This document shows positions 1 to 9,217 of a stretch of 64,000 nucleotides of DNA, piece by piece (position 1 is the stretch's first letter; the number at the start of each line of letters is the position of its first letter). A program made the position numbers and the translations under genes. A model generated the notes under the pieces. It was not told the origin of the DNA. It was given only the letters and a program-made list of their open reading frames with translations, and made no database searches. The stretch comes from Planctomycetota bacterium (GTDB lineage Bacteria; Planctomycetota; Planctomycetia; Gemmatales; Gemmataceae), in assembly GCA_016873225.1 (NCBI GenBank), contig VGXS01000004.1, positions 1 through 64,000 on the forward strand, read 5' to 3'.

Positions 1-18
1 GCAACCGCTTGCGTGCAA

Positions 19-91
19 TGGAGATGGGGGGGATCGAACCCCCGACATCGTGCTTGCAAAGCACGCGCTCTCCCAGCTGAGCTACATCCCC
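19..91 (-). tRNA. tRNA-Ala (anticodon TGC)
   Basis: Read on the minus strand this is a 73-nt cloverleaf. The acceptor GGGGATG pairs with CATCTCC (one G-U pair), the anticodon loop is centred on TGC between a perfect GTGCT/AGCAC stem, the T arm contains GTTCGATCC, and the discriminator base is A. CCA is not encoded; the bases that follow are TTG. It lies 23 nt downstream of tRNA-Ile on the same strand and is probably co-transcribed with it. Confidence 0.97.
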
Positions 92-114
92 AAATCTTCA
101 GGCTGCGAAAGGAC

Positions 115-188
115 TGGGCGTACTTGGATTCGAACCAAGGACCTCAGCTTTATCAGAGCTGCGCTCTAGCCAACTGAGCTATACGCCC
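115..188 (-). tRNA. tRNA-Ile (anticodon GAT)
   Basis: The minus strand gives a 74-nt cloverleaf with acceptor GGGCGTA/TACGCCC, D arm AGCTCAGTTGG, anticodon GAT and T loop TTCGAATC. CCA is not encoded. Order 5'-Ile-Ala-3' is the one usually found in the 16S-23S spacer. Here the sequence just upstream is a promoter and then a protein gene on the other strand, so no 16S gene precedes it. Confidence 0.97.
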
Positions 189-211
189 CCTGCCGCCTGC
201 GGCTTCATCCA

Positions 212-239
212 ACAATATCAGTAGACGGCGGGGTGTCAA
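212..239 (-). promoter_or_regulatory. Sigma-70-type promoter of the tRNA-Ile/tRNA-Ala unit
   Basis: On the minus strand there is a perfect -35 TTGACA (239-234), a 16-nt spacer, and an extended -10 TGA-TATTGT (220-212). Transcription would start near 205, about 17 nt before the mature tRNA-Ile end at 188. This is the best promoter match found in the window. Confidence 0.75.
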
Positions 240-388
240 CAACGCCCCCCGCACGGCCCCGGCGGTTCCTTGCACGACAATGCCGGGCCGATATGCTTGG
301 TTCCAGAGACCTGCGGATTTGCTCCCGCCGACACAAATTTGTCATGGGTCGGCTGCCCTACTCCGCCGCTGTTGCCTGTGAGGACCTC

Positions 389-2476
389 ATGGTCGATCCG
401 TACGCTTCCTGCCCTTGTGGCAGCGGCAAGAAGTTCCGGTTTTGCTGCCAGCCCATCTACCCGGCCATCGAACGGGCCTTTTCACAGTTTCGCGGCGGGC
501 AGCAGGAAGCCGCCCTCCGCACCATCGATGCCGCCGCCGCGGCTCATCCCGGCCACCCGGAAATCCTGATCCGCAAGGCGATGATGCTCGATGCCGCCGG
601 AAAACGGGATGACGCCGAAAAAGCTCTCGACGATGCCCTGGCGATCACTCCCCAATTCGGGCCGGCCCATTTCATGCGGGCCCGTTGGCGCCATCAGGAA
701 GGCGAGTTTCCGGGAGCCGCAATCCTCGCCAGAAAAGCGGCCGATGGTTATGCCCTCGAGGCCAAGGAACACCTGGCCGACATTCACGCCTTCCTTTTTG
801 AAATCGAGATGCAACTCAACAGGCCTCTGGCCGCCCGCGCCGCCCTTCGCATGGCCATGCGGTTGGCCCCGCAGGAAGCCTCGCTCAAGGAGGCCTTTGA
901 CGGGGCATTTGGTGACAACGGGCGGCTTCCGGCCTGCTTGCGGAAAGAACCAACCCTGTTGAGCCCGCCACCTGGCAGCAAGAGAAAGGCCGCGTGGGAC
1001 AAGCTCGCCAGGGAGCATGGTTCCTCACGGTTGGGTGACTTGGCCCGGCTGTTCACGGCCTTGGCGGCTCAGGATGCCTCCGACAGCGCGGCAGCGCACA
1101 ATGCCGCCGTCGCCATGGCGTGGGTCGGTGAAAACGCGAAAGCCCTCGAGCATTTGGAACGCTATGTGGCGCTTGAAACAGATGATGGAAGAAAAGAGTC
1201 CGCCTGCCTTTTGGGAGAAATCCTCAGGTGCGGATATGGAATGGAGTCCCATGCCGACCTGCTTGAGCATGAATTCCTGATCGTGATTCGTCGTGTCGAA
1301 CCCCTTCAGGCCCTTATCAACAAGATGGCTCAGGAAGGGCGCCTGCTACCGATGCGGCAGGATGAGGAGGAACAGCAAAACGGATTCAGGGCACTCCTGC
1401 TTGAGAAAAAAATCGCCTTGGCTGGCTCGGAGGCCGCTGATTACCAAAGGGTGGTTGGAACCCTGGAAGTTCAAGGTCCGCTATGCAGGGTTCATGGGTG
1501 TGACGCCCAAGCGATGGAATCACTTCGCGGCGAATTTGCCGAGGCCATGCAACTCAAGGCCAGCGAAGCCCCCCTGCGGCCGATGGGCTCATTCCGAGAT
1601 CCGGGAAGGGAGGTCATGCTTGTGGCCCTCAAGGGAGGCGGAGAAAAGAACGAATCGGATGCGATGAATCGGCAGGTGAAGGAATACACACGATTTTTCG
1701 AAGAAACTTGGGTCAACCGCCCGGCCAAGTCGCTTGGAGGCAAAACTCCCGCTGAAGCCGCTTCAGACAACTCCGTGCGCCCGAACCTTCTTGCCAAGGT
1801 CAAATTCATTGAAGACATGGGAGAAAGCCCGCGGCAATTGGGCTACGACTTTGACGGCCTTCGCTCCAAGCTCGGACTTCCCTCAACGGGTTCCAAGCCT
1901 GCCACCCTGGCATCACCTGAAACCTCGGCCACATCCAAGTCAACATGGACACCTGAGACGCTGGCGAACACCGCCGTGGAAAGCGTCCCCGAAACCGAAC
2001 TGGTCAACGCATTCTCGGCCGCGCAGAAAAACGGTGATGAAACCGTGATTCTCCGCTGGGCCAAGGCCATCGCCTCCCGCCCAGACGCGCCTCGGAATGC
2101 CGCAGCCCACCTCCTCTGGGCCCGACATCAATCGACCCAAGGTCAGCATGAAGCGGCCCTTGAGACATTGGAACTGGGGTATCGGCGGGAGACCGGCGCC
2201 GATGATGGGCGTGGCGCGGAAATTTTGGCGAAAATGGCTCAATCCCTTTTGAAATTGGGGCGGCATGATGATGCCGTTGCCCGCCTCAACTCAATCCTCG
2301 ATGAAGCAAAGCCCGACTTGAAGAGCCTGGCATCCGGGGTGGAAGCCCTCCTGGGCGCCAGGCACCATGCCCATGCCAAGGCATTGGCCGAAAAAGGCAT
2401 GGCAGCGGCCAAGCAAAGCCAAAACCGCGATGCCGAGGGTCATTTCGAGGAATTAACCAGGGCCGCGGGTAAATAG
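389..2476 (+). CDS. SEC-C motif and TPR-repeat protein
   Basis: A 695-residue cytoplasmic protein. Immediately after the chosen start is a SEC-C zinc motif (CPCGSGKKFRFCC), the metal-binding tail also found in SecA and YchJ-like proteins. It is followed by several TPR-like helical repeats (roughly residues 30-110 and again near the C-terminus). Around residues 430-510 a stretch with KSLGGKTPAEAA resembles the segment found in SEC-C/MbcA-ParS-type proteins. The reading frame is open back to 233, but that start overlaps the tRNA promoter; ATG 389 has GAGGA five bases upstream, and ATG 344 is the alternative. Function unknown; a chaperone-like or protein-interaction role is inference only. Confidence 0.8.
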   Translation: MVDPYASCPCGSGKKFRFCCQPIYPAIERAFSQFRGGQQEAALRTIDAAAAAHPGHPEILIRKAMMLDAAGKRDDAEKALDDALAITPQFGPAHFMRARWRHQEGEFPGAAILARKAADGYALEAKEHLADIHAFLFEIEMQLNRPLAARAALRMAMRLAPQEASLKEAFDGAFGDNGRLPACLRKEPTLLSPPPGSKRKAAWDKLAREHGSSRLGDLARLFTALAAQDASDSAAAHNAAVAMAWVGENAKALEHLERYVALETDDGRKESACLLGEILRCGYGMESHADLLEHEFLIVIRRVEPLQALINKMAQEGRLLPMRQDEEEQQNGFRALLLEKKIALAGSEAADYQRVVGTLEVQGPLCRVHGCDAQAMESLRGEFAEAMQLKASEAPLRPMGSFRDPGREVMLVALKGGGEKNESDAMNRQVKEYTRFFEETWVNRPAKSLGGKTPAEAASDNSVRPNLLAKVKFIEDMGESPRQLGYDFDGLRSKLGLPSTGSKPATLASPETSATSKSTWTPETLANTAVESVPETELVNAFSAAQKNGDETVILRWAKAIASRPDAPRNAAAHLLWARHQSTQGQHEAALETLELGYRRETGADDGRGAEILAKMAQSLLKLGRHDDAVARLNSILDEAKPDLKSLASGVEALLGARHHAHAKALAEKGMAAAKQSQNRDAEGHFEELTRAAGK

Positions 2477-2491
2477 GGCCTTGTCAATTTT

Positions 2492-3271
2492 CTAGGCGTA
2501 GGGAAACCGTTCCGTCCTCGGCGCCATCGCCAAGCCATGAATGGCCATGGCCAACCTGGCAGTAAGCTTGGCCAAAAGTTCTTTTCCCTTATGAGCGGAA
2601 GCCCTGGAAGGGTTACCCGCGCCGGTGTTGGTGGTGGCTAAATGCCATGGCCGGGTGATGGAAAACCATCCTTTGTTGATGGCTTCCACGGTGCTGATGG
2701 AAAGGGCTCCCTCATCAGCCTTTGCCATTTGAACCATTTCCGGAACAAGGGCCAATGCGAGGCTGGTTTCCGTTTCGTCCGCATGTTCCCCGGGCGATTC
2801 CATGATTTCATGAACCAGGTCAGCGCCCATCTTGAACCAGTCGCAAACCGCAGTGAAAACCTTGGAATCGGCATGAAGTTCCCTCAGGAGGGGCTTGAGT
2901 TCATTTCCCCCGTGGCCATTCAACAAAAGCAGGCGGTCGATTCCCTGCCGAGCCAGCGAATCGGTGATGTCGCGGATGATGGACATCAGTGTCGTGGGAT
3001 TGAAACTGAGGGCCAACGCCCCCGGAACCTTGAAATAGTTGGTGTTCACCCCGACAGGGATTCCCGGAAGGAGAAGTACCTTGGCCCCAAGTTCCCAAGC
3101 TTTGGAACAGGCCCCCTCAGCGATCGCCTCGACCTGATAGCAATCGATGCCATAAGGCAGGTGGAGGTTGTGTGGTTCGGTCGCGCCGAAAGGCAATACG
3201 GCCATTTGCCAACGCGTGGCGCGCACATCGGACAATGTAAGTTGTGACAGGACAAATGGTTTCGGCGGCAT
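2492..3271 (-). CDS. Creatininase-family amidohydrolase
   Basis: A 259-residue soluble enzyme of the creatininase/creatinine amidohydrolase family, which includes creatininase, FAPy-type deformylases and MftE-like peptidases. Visible family motifs are GATEPHNLHLPYGID near the N-terminus, LLLNGHGGN in the middle, and GEHADETETS, which supplies metal-binding His/Asp/Glu residues. Length matches the family (about 240-270). ATG 3271 is preferred over an in-frame ATG at 3304 because GGGGAGA lies upstream at normal spacing. It is transcribed divergently from ppk. Substrate cannot be told from sequence. Confidence 0.88.
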   Translation of the reverse strand: MPPKPFVLSQLTLSDVRATRWQMAVLPFGATEPHNLHLPYGIDCYQVEAIAEGACSKAWELGAKVLLLPGIPVGVNTNYFKVPGALALSFNPTTLMSIIRDITDSLARQGIDRLLLLNGHGGNELKPLLRELHADSKVFTAVCDWFKMGADLVHEIMESPGEHADETETSLALALVPEMVQMAKADEGALSISTVEAINKGWFSITRPWHLATTNTGAGNPSRASAHKGKELLAKLTARLAMAIHGLAMAPRTERFPYA

Positions 3272-3291
3272 GGCACTGTCTCCCCAACCTT

Positions 3292-3300
3292 TGATAGAAT
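3292..3300 (+). promoter_or_regulatory. Extended -10 element upstream of ppk
   Basis: TGA-TAGAAT fits an extended -10 (TGnTATAAT) and would start transcription near 3307, giving a leader of about 50 nt to the ATG at 3357. No convincing -35 was found. It also argues against the upstream in-frame start at 3168. Confidence 0.45.
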
Positions 3301-3356
3301 TCACTTCTGTTTATTGCTTCCTCCCGGCAACGAACACCGACCCTGAGTTCCGTTTC

Positions 3357-5567
3357 ATGGATAACCGAGTCTCCAGCCATGTTGAGGCCGATGGCATCGC
3401 CAGACGCGCCTCCACTTCATTCCCTGATTGGAAGCTTGATGATCCACGCCTTTATGTGAACCGGGAACTGAGTTGGCTGGAATTCAACAACCGGGTGGTG
3501 GAGGAAGCCTGTGATCCCACCGTGCCACTGCTCGAACGCCTGAAATTCTTGGCGATTGCCGACTCCAACCTCGATGAATTTTTCATGGTTCGCGTAGGTG
3601 GCCTGCAGCAAAAGATACAGGGAAATATCGTTTATGGGAGCGGTGCCGACCGCACGCCTGTCGTTCAGCAATTGGAATCGATTCATGCGTTGGCGGCAAA
3701 AATGTCGCGCGTGATGCAATCCTGCCTTTGGGACGAGATCATGCCCAAGCTCGCGGGAGAGGGAATCGTCATTCGTCGACCGGAGGAACTGACAGCCGAG
3801 GAAAGGCAAAAGCTCAAGGAGCAATTCCGCGGGCAGGTTTTCCAGGTCCTCACCCCCCTCGCGATCGATCCGGTTCATCCATTTCCGCTTCTTCTGAACA
3901 AGTCACTCAACCTTGGAGTGCTTCTGCGGCGTCCCGACGGGGAACGATTGCACGCTGTCGTGCAGGTGCCGGCCGTACTCCCAAGGTTCGTAGCCCTTCC
4001 GGCGGCCGCGGATGGGCCAAGGCACGCATTCCTTCCCCTTGAGGATCTCATTAGGACTCACCTACCCGAACTTTTCCCCGGAATGACAATCGAACACGCC
4101 GCGGCGTTCAGGGTCACACGCGACAGTGATCTCGAATTCGATGACGATGAAGTCGAGGACCTTCTCAAGGCCGTCGAGGAGCAGATCCGCAAACGCAAGA
4201 AAGGCATGGCCGTGCGTGTGCAACTCGAATCCCGCGCCCCCGCGGAACTCGAGCAGTTTCTCATCGACAGGATGGATCTCGACTCGACCGACATTTTCCG
4301 GGTCGAGGGAATGATCGACATGACGGGCCTTTTCCAGATTCACGGCCTGCCCGAATACCAGAATCTTCGCGACCGCCCATTCACCCCTCAGCATTCGGCC
4401 CTGATCCAGAACTCACCCAACATATTCGCTGCCATCAGGCAGGGAGACATCCTCCTTCACCATCCATATGAGTCGTTCAGCCATGTGGTGGACTTCATCG
4501 AGGCCGCCGCGACCGATGAGCGGGTCCTCGCGATCAAGCAGACCCTATACCGCACTTCGAGCGATTCTCCCGTTGTGCGCGCGCTCCAACGAGCCGCCGA
4601 CAATGGCAAGCAAGTCACGGCGGTGGTCGAGATCAAGGCGCGGCTCGACGAGGAGCGCAATATCGTCTGGGCCAGGGAACTCGAAAAGGTGGGAGTTCAT
4701 GTTGTCTACGGGTTCGTGAACCTGAAGACCCACTGCAAGGCCGCCTTGGTCGTGAGGCGTGAGGAGGATGGCATCCGCAGGTATGTCCACCTGGCGACAG
4801 GCAATTACAACCCTCAAACTGCCAGAATTTACACCGACCTTGGATATTTCACCTGCCGCGAGGAGTTTTGCGAGGATGTCTCGCATCTCTTCAACTACCT
4901 GACAGGTTACTGCGAGCCTCCCCAGTGGCGAAAGCTCATCGTGGCCCCCTCGCATCTTCAACCCTTCATGCTCGAAAGGATCGAAAGGGAAATCCTCAAC
5001 GCCTCCCAAGGCAAGCCATCGGGAATCAAGGCGAAAATCAACGGCCTGCTCGAACCGGCCATCGTGCAGGCGCTCTACCGCGCAAGCCGGGCCGGGGTAA
5101 AAACCGAGGTTGTTTGCCGTGGAATATGCGCGCTGAGGCCGGGAATCGCCGGCGTCAGCGAAAACATTTCGGTGCGTTCGGTGGTGGACCGCTTCCTTGA
5201 GCACAGCAGGGTGTATTGCTTCGAGAATGCGGGCAGCCCCGAGGTTTACATCGGCTCGGCCGACTGGATGGACCGCAACTTGAGCCGCAGGGTCGAGGTT
5301 GTCTTTCCAATCGAGGCGCCAGCCCTTCGCCTGCGTCTCATCAATGAGATCCTTCAGGTTTCGCTCGATGACAATGTCAAGGCGCGCGAAATGCTTTCCG
5401 ATGGAGCCTATCGCAAGGTTGCGCCTACGGCAGGTCAGAAGCCGATTCGCAGCCAGGAATGTTTTCTTGGATTGGCCGATGCAAGGAATGCGGTGATTCA
5501 GGAAGCCGCGAGTTCGGGTTCCCGCCAGCCCAAGGTTGTCAAGTCACCCCGCAAACCCCGAAATTGA
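3357..5567 (+). CDS. ppk1: Polyphosphate kinase 1
   Basis: A 736-residue PPK1, which reversibly moves the terminal phosphate of ATP onto long-chain polyphosphate. The N-terminal PPK domain begins with YVNRELSWLEFNNRV. The catalytic core shows VHLATGNYNP with the His that is autophosphorylated (His478 from this start), and the second phospholipase-D-like half carries the C-terminal motif EVYIGSADWMDRNLSRRVEV. Length is typical. ATG 3357 follows the promoter and precedes the first conserved block by about 35 residues. A nucleotidyltransferase gene follows after 20 bp and is probably co-transcribed. Confidence 0.97.
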   Translation: MDNRVSSHVEADGIARRASTSFPDWKLDDPRLYVNRELSWLEFNNRVVEEACDPTVPLLERLKFLAIADSNLDEFFMVRVGGLQQKIQGNIVYGSGADRTPVVQQLESIHALAAKMSRVMQSCLWDEIMPKLAGEGIVIRRPEELTAEERQKLKEQFRGQVFQVLTPLAIDPVHPFPLLLNKSLNLGVLLRRPDGERLHAVVQVPAVLPRFVALPAAADGPRHAFLPLEDLIRTHLPELFPGMTIEHAAAFRVTRDSDLEFDDDEVEDLLKAVEEQIRKRKKGMAVRVQLESRAPAELEQFLIDRMDLDSTDIFRVEGMIDMTGLFQIHGLPEYQNLRDRPFTPQHSALIQNSPNIFAAIRQGDILLHHPYESFSHVVDFIEAAATDERVLAIKQTLYRTSSDSPVVRALQRAADNGKQVTAVVEIKARLDEERNIVWARELEKVGVHVVYGFVNLKTHCKAALVVRREEDGIRRYVHLATGNYNPQTARIYTDLGYFTCREEFCEDVSHLFNYLTGYCEPPQWRKLIVAPSHLQPFMLERIEREILNASQGKPSGIKAKINGLLEPAIVQALYRASRAGVKTEVVCRGICALRPGIAGVSENISVRSVVDRFLEHSRVYCFENAGSPEVYIGSADWMDRNLSRRVEVVFPIEAPALRLRLINEILQVSLDDNVKAREMLSDGAYRKVAPTAGQKPIRSQECFLGLADARNAVIQEAASSGSRQPKVVKSPRKPRN

Positions 5568-5587
5568 AACCCTGGAGATAAACCGGC

Positions 5588-6277
5588 ATGGACGCCGTCA
5601 TCCTCGCCGCAGGTCTTGGTACCCGGCTCCGTCCGCATACGCTGACAACCCCCAAGCCCCTTCTTTTGGTCCAAGGCCGGCCAATCCTCGACTGGATCAT
5701 TGGAGCCCTTCCCAAGTCGGTTGACAGGCTCTTCGTGGTAACCCACTACCTTCGCGAGCAAGTGGCGGCTTACCTGACCTCGCAGCAGCGCATCACCAAT
5801 GCTACCGAGGCATTCCAGGAATCCCCCAAGGGCACAGGACACGCCCTGCAATGCTGCCTGCCCATGCTGAAGTCCGACCATGTCCTGGTCCTCAACGGCG
5901 ACGACCTGTTCGGCGCCAAGGACATCGCGGCCTTGGCGAGGGGAGGCCCGGGAATCCTTTGCCATCCGGTTGATGAGCCCGAGAAATTCGGCATCATCTT
6001 CGAACGCCCCGATGGCACCATTGAGAAACTGGTTGAAAAGCCCCGTATTCTTGGAACCCATCTGGCCAACACGGGAGCCTACCTGTTTCCACTTGAGGTT
6101 CTCAGGCAACCCTTGGCGCTTTCGCCCCGTGGCGAGTACGAAATCACCGACTTTGTGAACATGGCGATTTCAAAGGGTTCCGTTCGCGCGGTCCGGGCAT
6201 CATTTTGGCACCCGATCGGAACCCAGGAAGCATGGGACATGGCTCAAGGATTGAGCTTGGCCATCTGTGAAAATTGA
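5588..6277 (+). CDS. Sugar-phosphate nucleotidyltransferase family protein
   Basis: A 229-residue NTP-transferase-fold protein. The N-terminal signature AVILAAGLGTRLRPHTLTTPKPLL is split here into the nucleotide-binding AAGLGTRLRP loop and the following TPKP. A second metal-site segment is VLVLNGDDLFG near residue 100. It lacks the C-terminal left-handed beta-helix of GlmU-type enzymes, so it is nearer to the short glucose-1-phosphate thymidylyl- or mannose-1-phosphate guanylyl-transferases. It sits 20 bp after ppk1. The exact sugar and nucleotide are not predictable. Confidence 0.85.
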   Translation: MDAVILAAGLGTRLRPHTLTTPKPLLLVQGRPILDWIIGALPKSVDRLFVVTHYLREQVAAYLTSQQRITNATEAFQESPKGTGHALQCCLPMLKSDHVLVLNGDDLFGAKDIAALARGGPGILCHPVDEPEKFGIIFERPDGTIEKLVEKPRILGTHLANTGAYLFPLEVLRQPLALSPRGEYEITDFVNMAISKGSVRAVRASFWHPIGTQEAWDMAQGLSLAICEN

Positions 6278-6411
6278 GAAGCCTAGGGGATTTTGCCCGT
6301 CAAACCAGGCCGCCCCACTGTCACACTCAGACCGTAAAACTGATTCATTCATCATGATCCGCAAAGTTAGCCGAATGAAGAGTGACGATCTTCACTTGGA
6401 TTGGGCTTAAT

Positions 6412-7722
6412 ATGTCCGCAACTGAATCCCATAAGCCCAAGTCGATTGAATGGTGGCGCCTTGTCGGATTGGTGATTTTCAGCGCCGCTGCCTTGGGCTG
6501 GGGGGTGCGGTGGTTCCTTCAAAAGGGTGTTTCCACGGAAAACGCCTACATCGTTGGAAATGTCACGCCGGTTTCGCCCGAGGTTGGCGGGTCCGTTGTG
6601 ACACTTTTCGCCGATGACAACATGATCGTTAAGGCGGGTGATCCGCTTTTGCAAATCGATCCCGTGCCGTTCCAGATCGCGGTTGAGGAGGCGAGGGCGG
6701 ATTATCTCCAGGCCGCGAAGGAAGCGGAGGCCGCGGGCATCAATGTGAGGCTGACAACGCTCGACCGCAAGGCGGCGCACGAGGGCGCGCTTGAGGAACG
6801 GAAAGCCCTGAAAGAAGCGGCTGAGGCCAGCGAGTTCGCGGCCAAGGCCAGGCAGGGGTTGCACCAAAATGAAAAGGATACATTGCAAGCGGCGCGGTCC
6901 GAGGAGCCAGGGTTGGTCGCCTTGGAGTTGAACGCCCGTGAATATGCCGAGAGGTTCAAGAGCCTTGCAAACTCCGGGGACATTCCGCGGCAGGAAAGTG
7001 ACAACAAGGACGCCGCCTGGAAGGAATCCGTCGCGCGTCTCAACAGCTTAAAAAGCCGGATCAGCTCGCTGGAAGCCCTCGTTATCGCTAGCGAACTGGA
7101 AGTGAGACAATCGGAGGCGAAATCCAGGCAGGCGCGCAACGCCCTGTCGGAGGCCGATGCCAAGGTTGAAAGGTCGAGGGCGGCGCTCCTGCAACCAGAT
7201 ATCGCCGAATCAACCCATGCGGCCCTTCGCCGGAAAGCGGAACTGGCGGCTGCTCGTTTGGCGCAAGCGCGCCTTAGGCTCGCCAACACCTTGTTGCGGG
7301 CCCCCATCGGGGGAATCATCAGCAAGAGAACGGCCCAACTGGGACAAACATTGGCTTCAGGCACCCCTTGCCTGAGCATCACCCCGCTGGATTTTGACAA
7401 CATCTGGGTGATCGCGAACCTCAGGGAAGACCAAGCGGCAACCACCCGGCTGGGACAACCCGTGGCGGTCACGGTCGATGCCATCCCCGACAAGGTTTTC
7501 ACCTGCTGGGTGGAAAGCTTCTCGGGCGGGACAGGATCGGCCTTTTCGTTGTTTCCCCCCGACAACGCCACAGGCAACTTCACAAGGATTGTCCAGCGCC
7601 TTCCCGTCAGGCTTCGCTTTTCAGAGAATGAAAATCCTGGTTCGAGGTTGAGGCCCGGCATGTCGTGCAAGGTGCTGATCGACACGGCCAGGGAAATCCG
7701 CGTCGCGGACAGGGATTGGTGA
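6412..7722 (+). CDS. HlyD/EmrA-type membrane fusion protein
   Basis: A 436-residue periplasmic adaptor of a tripartite exporter. One N-terminal membrane segment (about residues 13-35, WWRLVGLVIF...) is followed by the first half of a lipoyl domain (VSPEVGGSVV). A very long alpha-hairpin rich in Ala, Glu, Lys and Arg spans about residues 100-290, then the second lipoyl half (LRAPIGGIISKRTAQLGQ) and beta-barrel. This is the EmrA layout used with MFS pumps. ATG 6412 is preferred to an upstream in-frame start at 6382 because it brings the membrane helix near the N-terminus. First gene of a five-gene operon; the next start is 1 base after its stop. Confidence 0.9.
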   Translation: MSATESHKPKSIEWWRLVGLVIFSAAALGWGVRWFLQKGVSTENAYIVGNVTPVSPEVGGSVVTLFADDNMIVKAGDPLLQIDPVPFQIAVEEARADYLQAAKEAEAAGINVRLTTLDRKAAHEGALEERKALKEAAEASEFAAKARQGLHQNEKDTLQAARSEEPGLVALELNAREYAERFKSLANSGDIPRQESDNKDAAWKESVARLNSLKSRISSLEALVIASELEVRQSEAKSRQARNALSEADAKVERSRAALLQPDIAESTHAALRRKAELAAARLAQARLRLANTLLRAPIGGIISKRTAQLGQTLASGTPCLSITPLDFDNIWVIANLREDQAATTRLGQPVAVTVDAIPDKVFTCWVESFSGGTGSAFSLFPPDNATGNFTRIVQRLPVRLRFSENENPGSRLRPGMSCKVLIDTAREIRVADRDW

Positions 7723-7723
7723 C

Positions 7724-9217
7724 ATGGAGGCGAAAGGGATACTGATTGCCTGTTTCGCCTTGTGCGCGCAAGCGCCAGAGGGGCAGGTCGCAAGCGCCAT
7801 CAATCTTGAATCCGCGATGGCGAGGAGCCTCGAGAATGTGCGTGTTGTGCAGGCTTCGGTCGCCACGCGAACGGCCACCGTGGCGCGCTTCGAGGCGCTC
7901 AAGCACTTTGTCCCCCTTTCAAGCCTTCCACAACTCGTTGTGGGACTCAGCAACATCGCGGGAAGGTCTTCCAGTGCCAGTATTTTCCCAGATGTCACCG
8001 GCGGAACCCCTTTCTTCGGTGAAGGACTGGTCCATGCCGAGTTGAGCCGCGCCAACATGTTTTTTCCGCTCGACCCTTCCGGACAGATAACGGCCCTTCC
8101 CATCGCCAATGAGGGCATACGAGCCAAGCGAGTCATGGAGGATCTTGTCCGCCGCTCACAGGTCGAACTCGCGGCGCAGAGTTACTTCGAGGCCAGGCGC
8201 TTGAGGCATGCCGCGATCACGGCGTCCCTGGCCTCCAAGCTGGCATCAAGGGTCGAGGAGCAGGTATCGCGCAAGATAGTTCAGGGACAGGCGCATGAAC
8301 TCGACCTCACCCAAGCCAGGACGGACAAATCCAAGTCGGGAATATTTGTTTCAGAGATTGACAAGACTTCACGGATCGCCCAAAGACGACTGGCAACCTT
8401 GCTTCATTCGAGCCGATTGCTGACCCCGCAGGACCGCATGCTTCCAGTTCGCCTCGAGGAAGGATACGAATTCGATCTTTCGAGAACCGACGAAGTCGAG
8501 ATTTCCACGATTTCAGGCATTCCAGCCTCGCGTGAAGAAGCCGTCGAAATGGCAAGGCGCAGGCGCTTGGAAGTGCGACTGCTCATTATTGGCGTTGAAA
8601 TCGCGAAATTGCAGGAAAGCCGCGACTTCCTGAAACTCCTTGGTGTTGGCAGCCTGCCCATCGGCCTCTCTTTCAAGAACACGACCATCCCCAACGGGGG
8701 CCCCGCGACGCTCGGTCTTATCTTCGGAACGCTTTATGACATACCGGCCATCGACATCGGCCTGTGGTCAAACATCCGACGGGCCCGTCTTGAGGTCGCG
8801 CGCTCGCAATTGGACCTTGAAAAAGCGCTCCTTGAAGTCGAGGAAGACGCGGGAAACGCGTGGGACAGGCTGGTCCAGTCGACGCTTGAACATGAGCAGA
8901 AACTCCGTGAGGAGAAATTGGCGGAGGAAACAAGGGATCGCGCCGGGCGCCTCCTCCAGCAAAAGCAGGCGATTGACATCGATGTCCTTGCGGCGGATGT
9001 GGGTCTGAGCCAGGCGATAACCAACAGGTGGACCGCATGGTTCAACCTCCAATTGGCCAGGCTCGACCTGCTCCGGTCCACCGAATTGCTTCTTGACTAC
9101 CTGAGAGACCGTGGCATCGCTCCTCCTGCCAGACCTGTGCCGGCGAAGGAACCAGGAATGTGGGCGCGACTGTGCGCCCGCATCGGAAACGGCTTACCCG
9201 GAGGCCGATTACCATGA
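7724..9217 (+). CDS. TolC-family outer-membrane efflux protein
   Basis: A 497-residue outer-membrane channel of the TolC/OEP family. There is a short hydrophobic N-terminal signal, then two similar halves of long amphipathic helices. The start of each repeat is visible (INLESAMARSLENVRVVQA; IDIGLWSNIRRARLEVARSQ). Such proteins form trimeric tunnels that link the inner-membrane pump and adaptor to the outside. It lies directly after the EmrA-like adaptor and overlaps the next gene by 4 bp (ATGA), so coupled translation is likely. Confidence 0.88.
   Translation: MEAKGILIACFALCAQAPEGQVASAINLESAMARSLENVRVVQASVATRTATVARFEALKHFVPLSSLPQLVVGLSNIAGRSSSASIFPDVTGGTPFFGEGLVHAELSRANMFFPLDPSGQITALPIANEGIRAKRVMEDLVRRSQVELAAQSYFEARRLRHAAITASLASKLASRVEEQVSRKIVQGQAHELDLTQARTDKSKSGIFVSEIDKTSRIAQRRLATLLHSSRLLTPQDRMLPVRLEEGYEFDLSRTDEVEISTISGIPASREEAVEMARRRRLEVRLLIIGVEIAKLQESRDFLKLLGVGSLPIGLSFKNTTIPNGGPATLGLIFGTLYDIPAIDIGLWSNIRRARLEVARSQLDLEKALLEVEEDAGNAWDRLVQSTLEHEQKLREEKLAEETRDRAGRLLQQKQAIDIDVLAADVGLSQAITNRWTAWFNLQLARLDLLRSTELLLDYLRDRGIAPPARPVPAKEPGMWARLCARIGNGLPGGRLP

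Noticed and set aside
3168-3356. Longer ppk start at 3168
   Set aside because: It would run back through the divergent creatininase gene and the ppk promoter, and adds residues not seen in PPK1.
6702-7793. 363-codon open frame on the minus strand opposite the HlyD-like gene
   Set aside because: Ser/Ala/Arg-rich antisense translation of the adaptor's helical hairpin; no motif or ribosome site.
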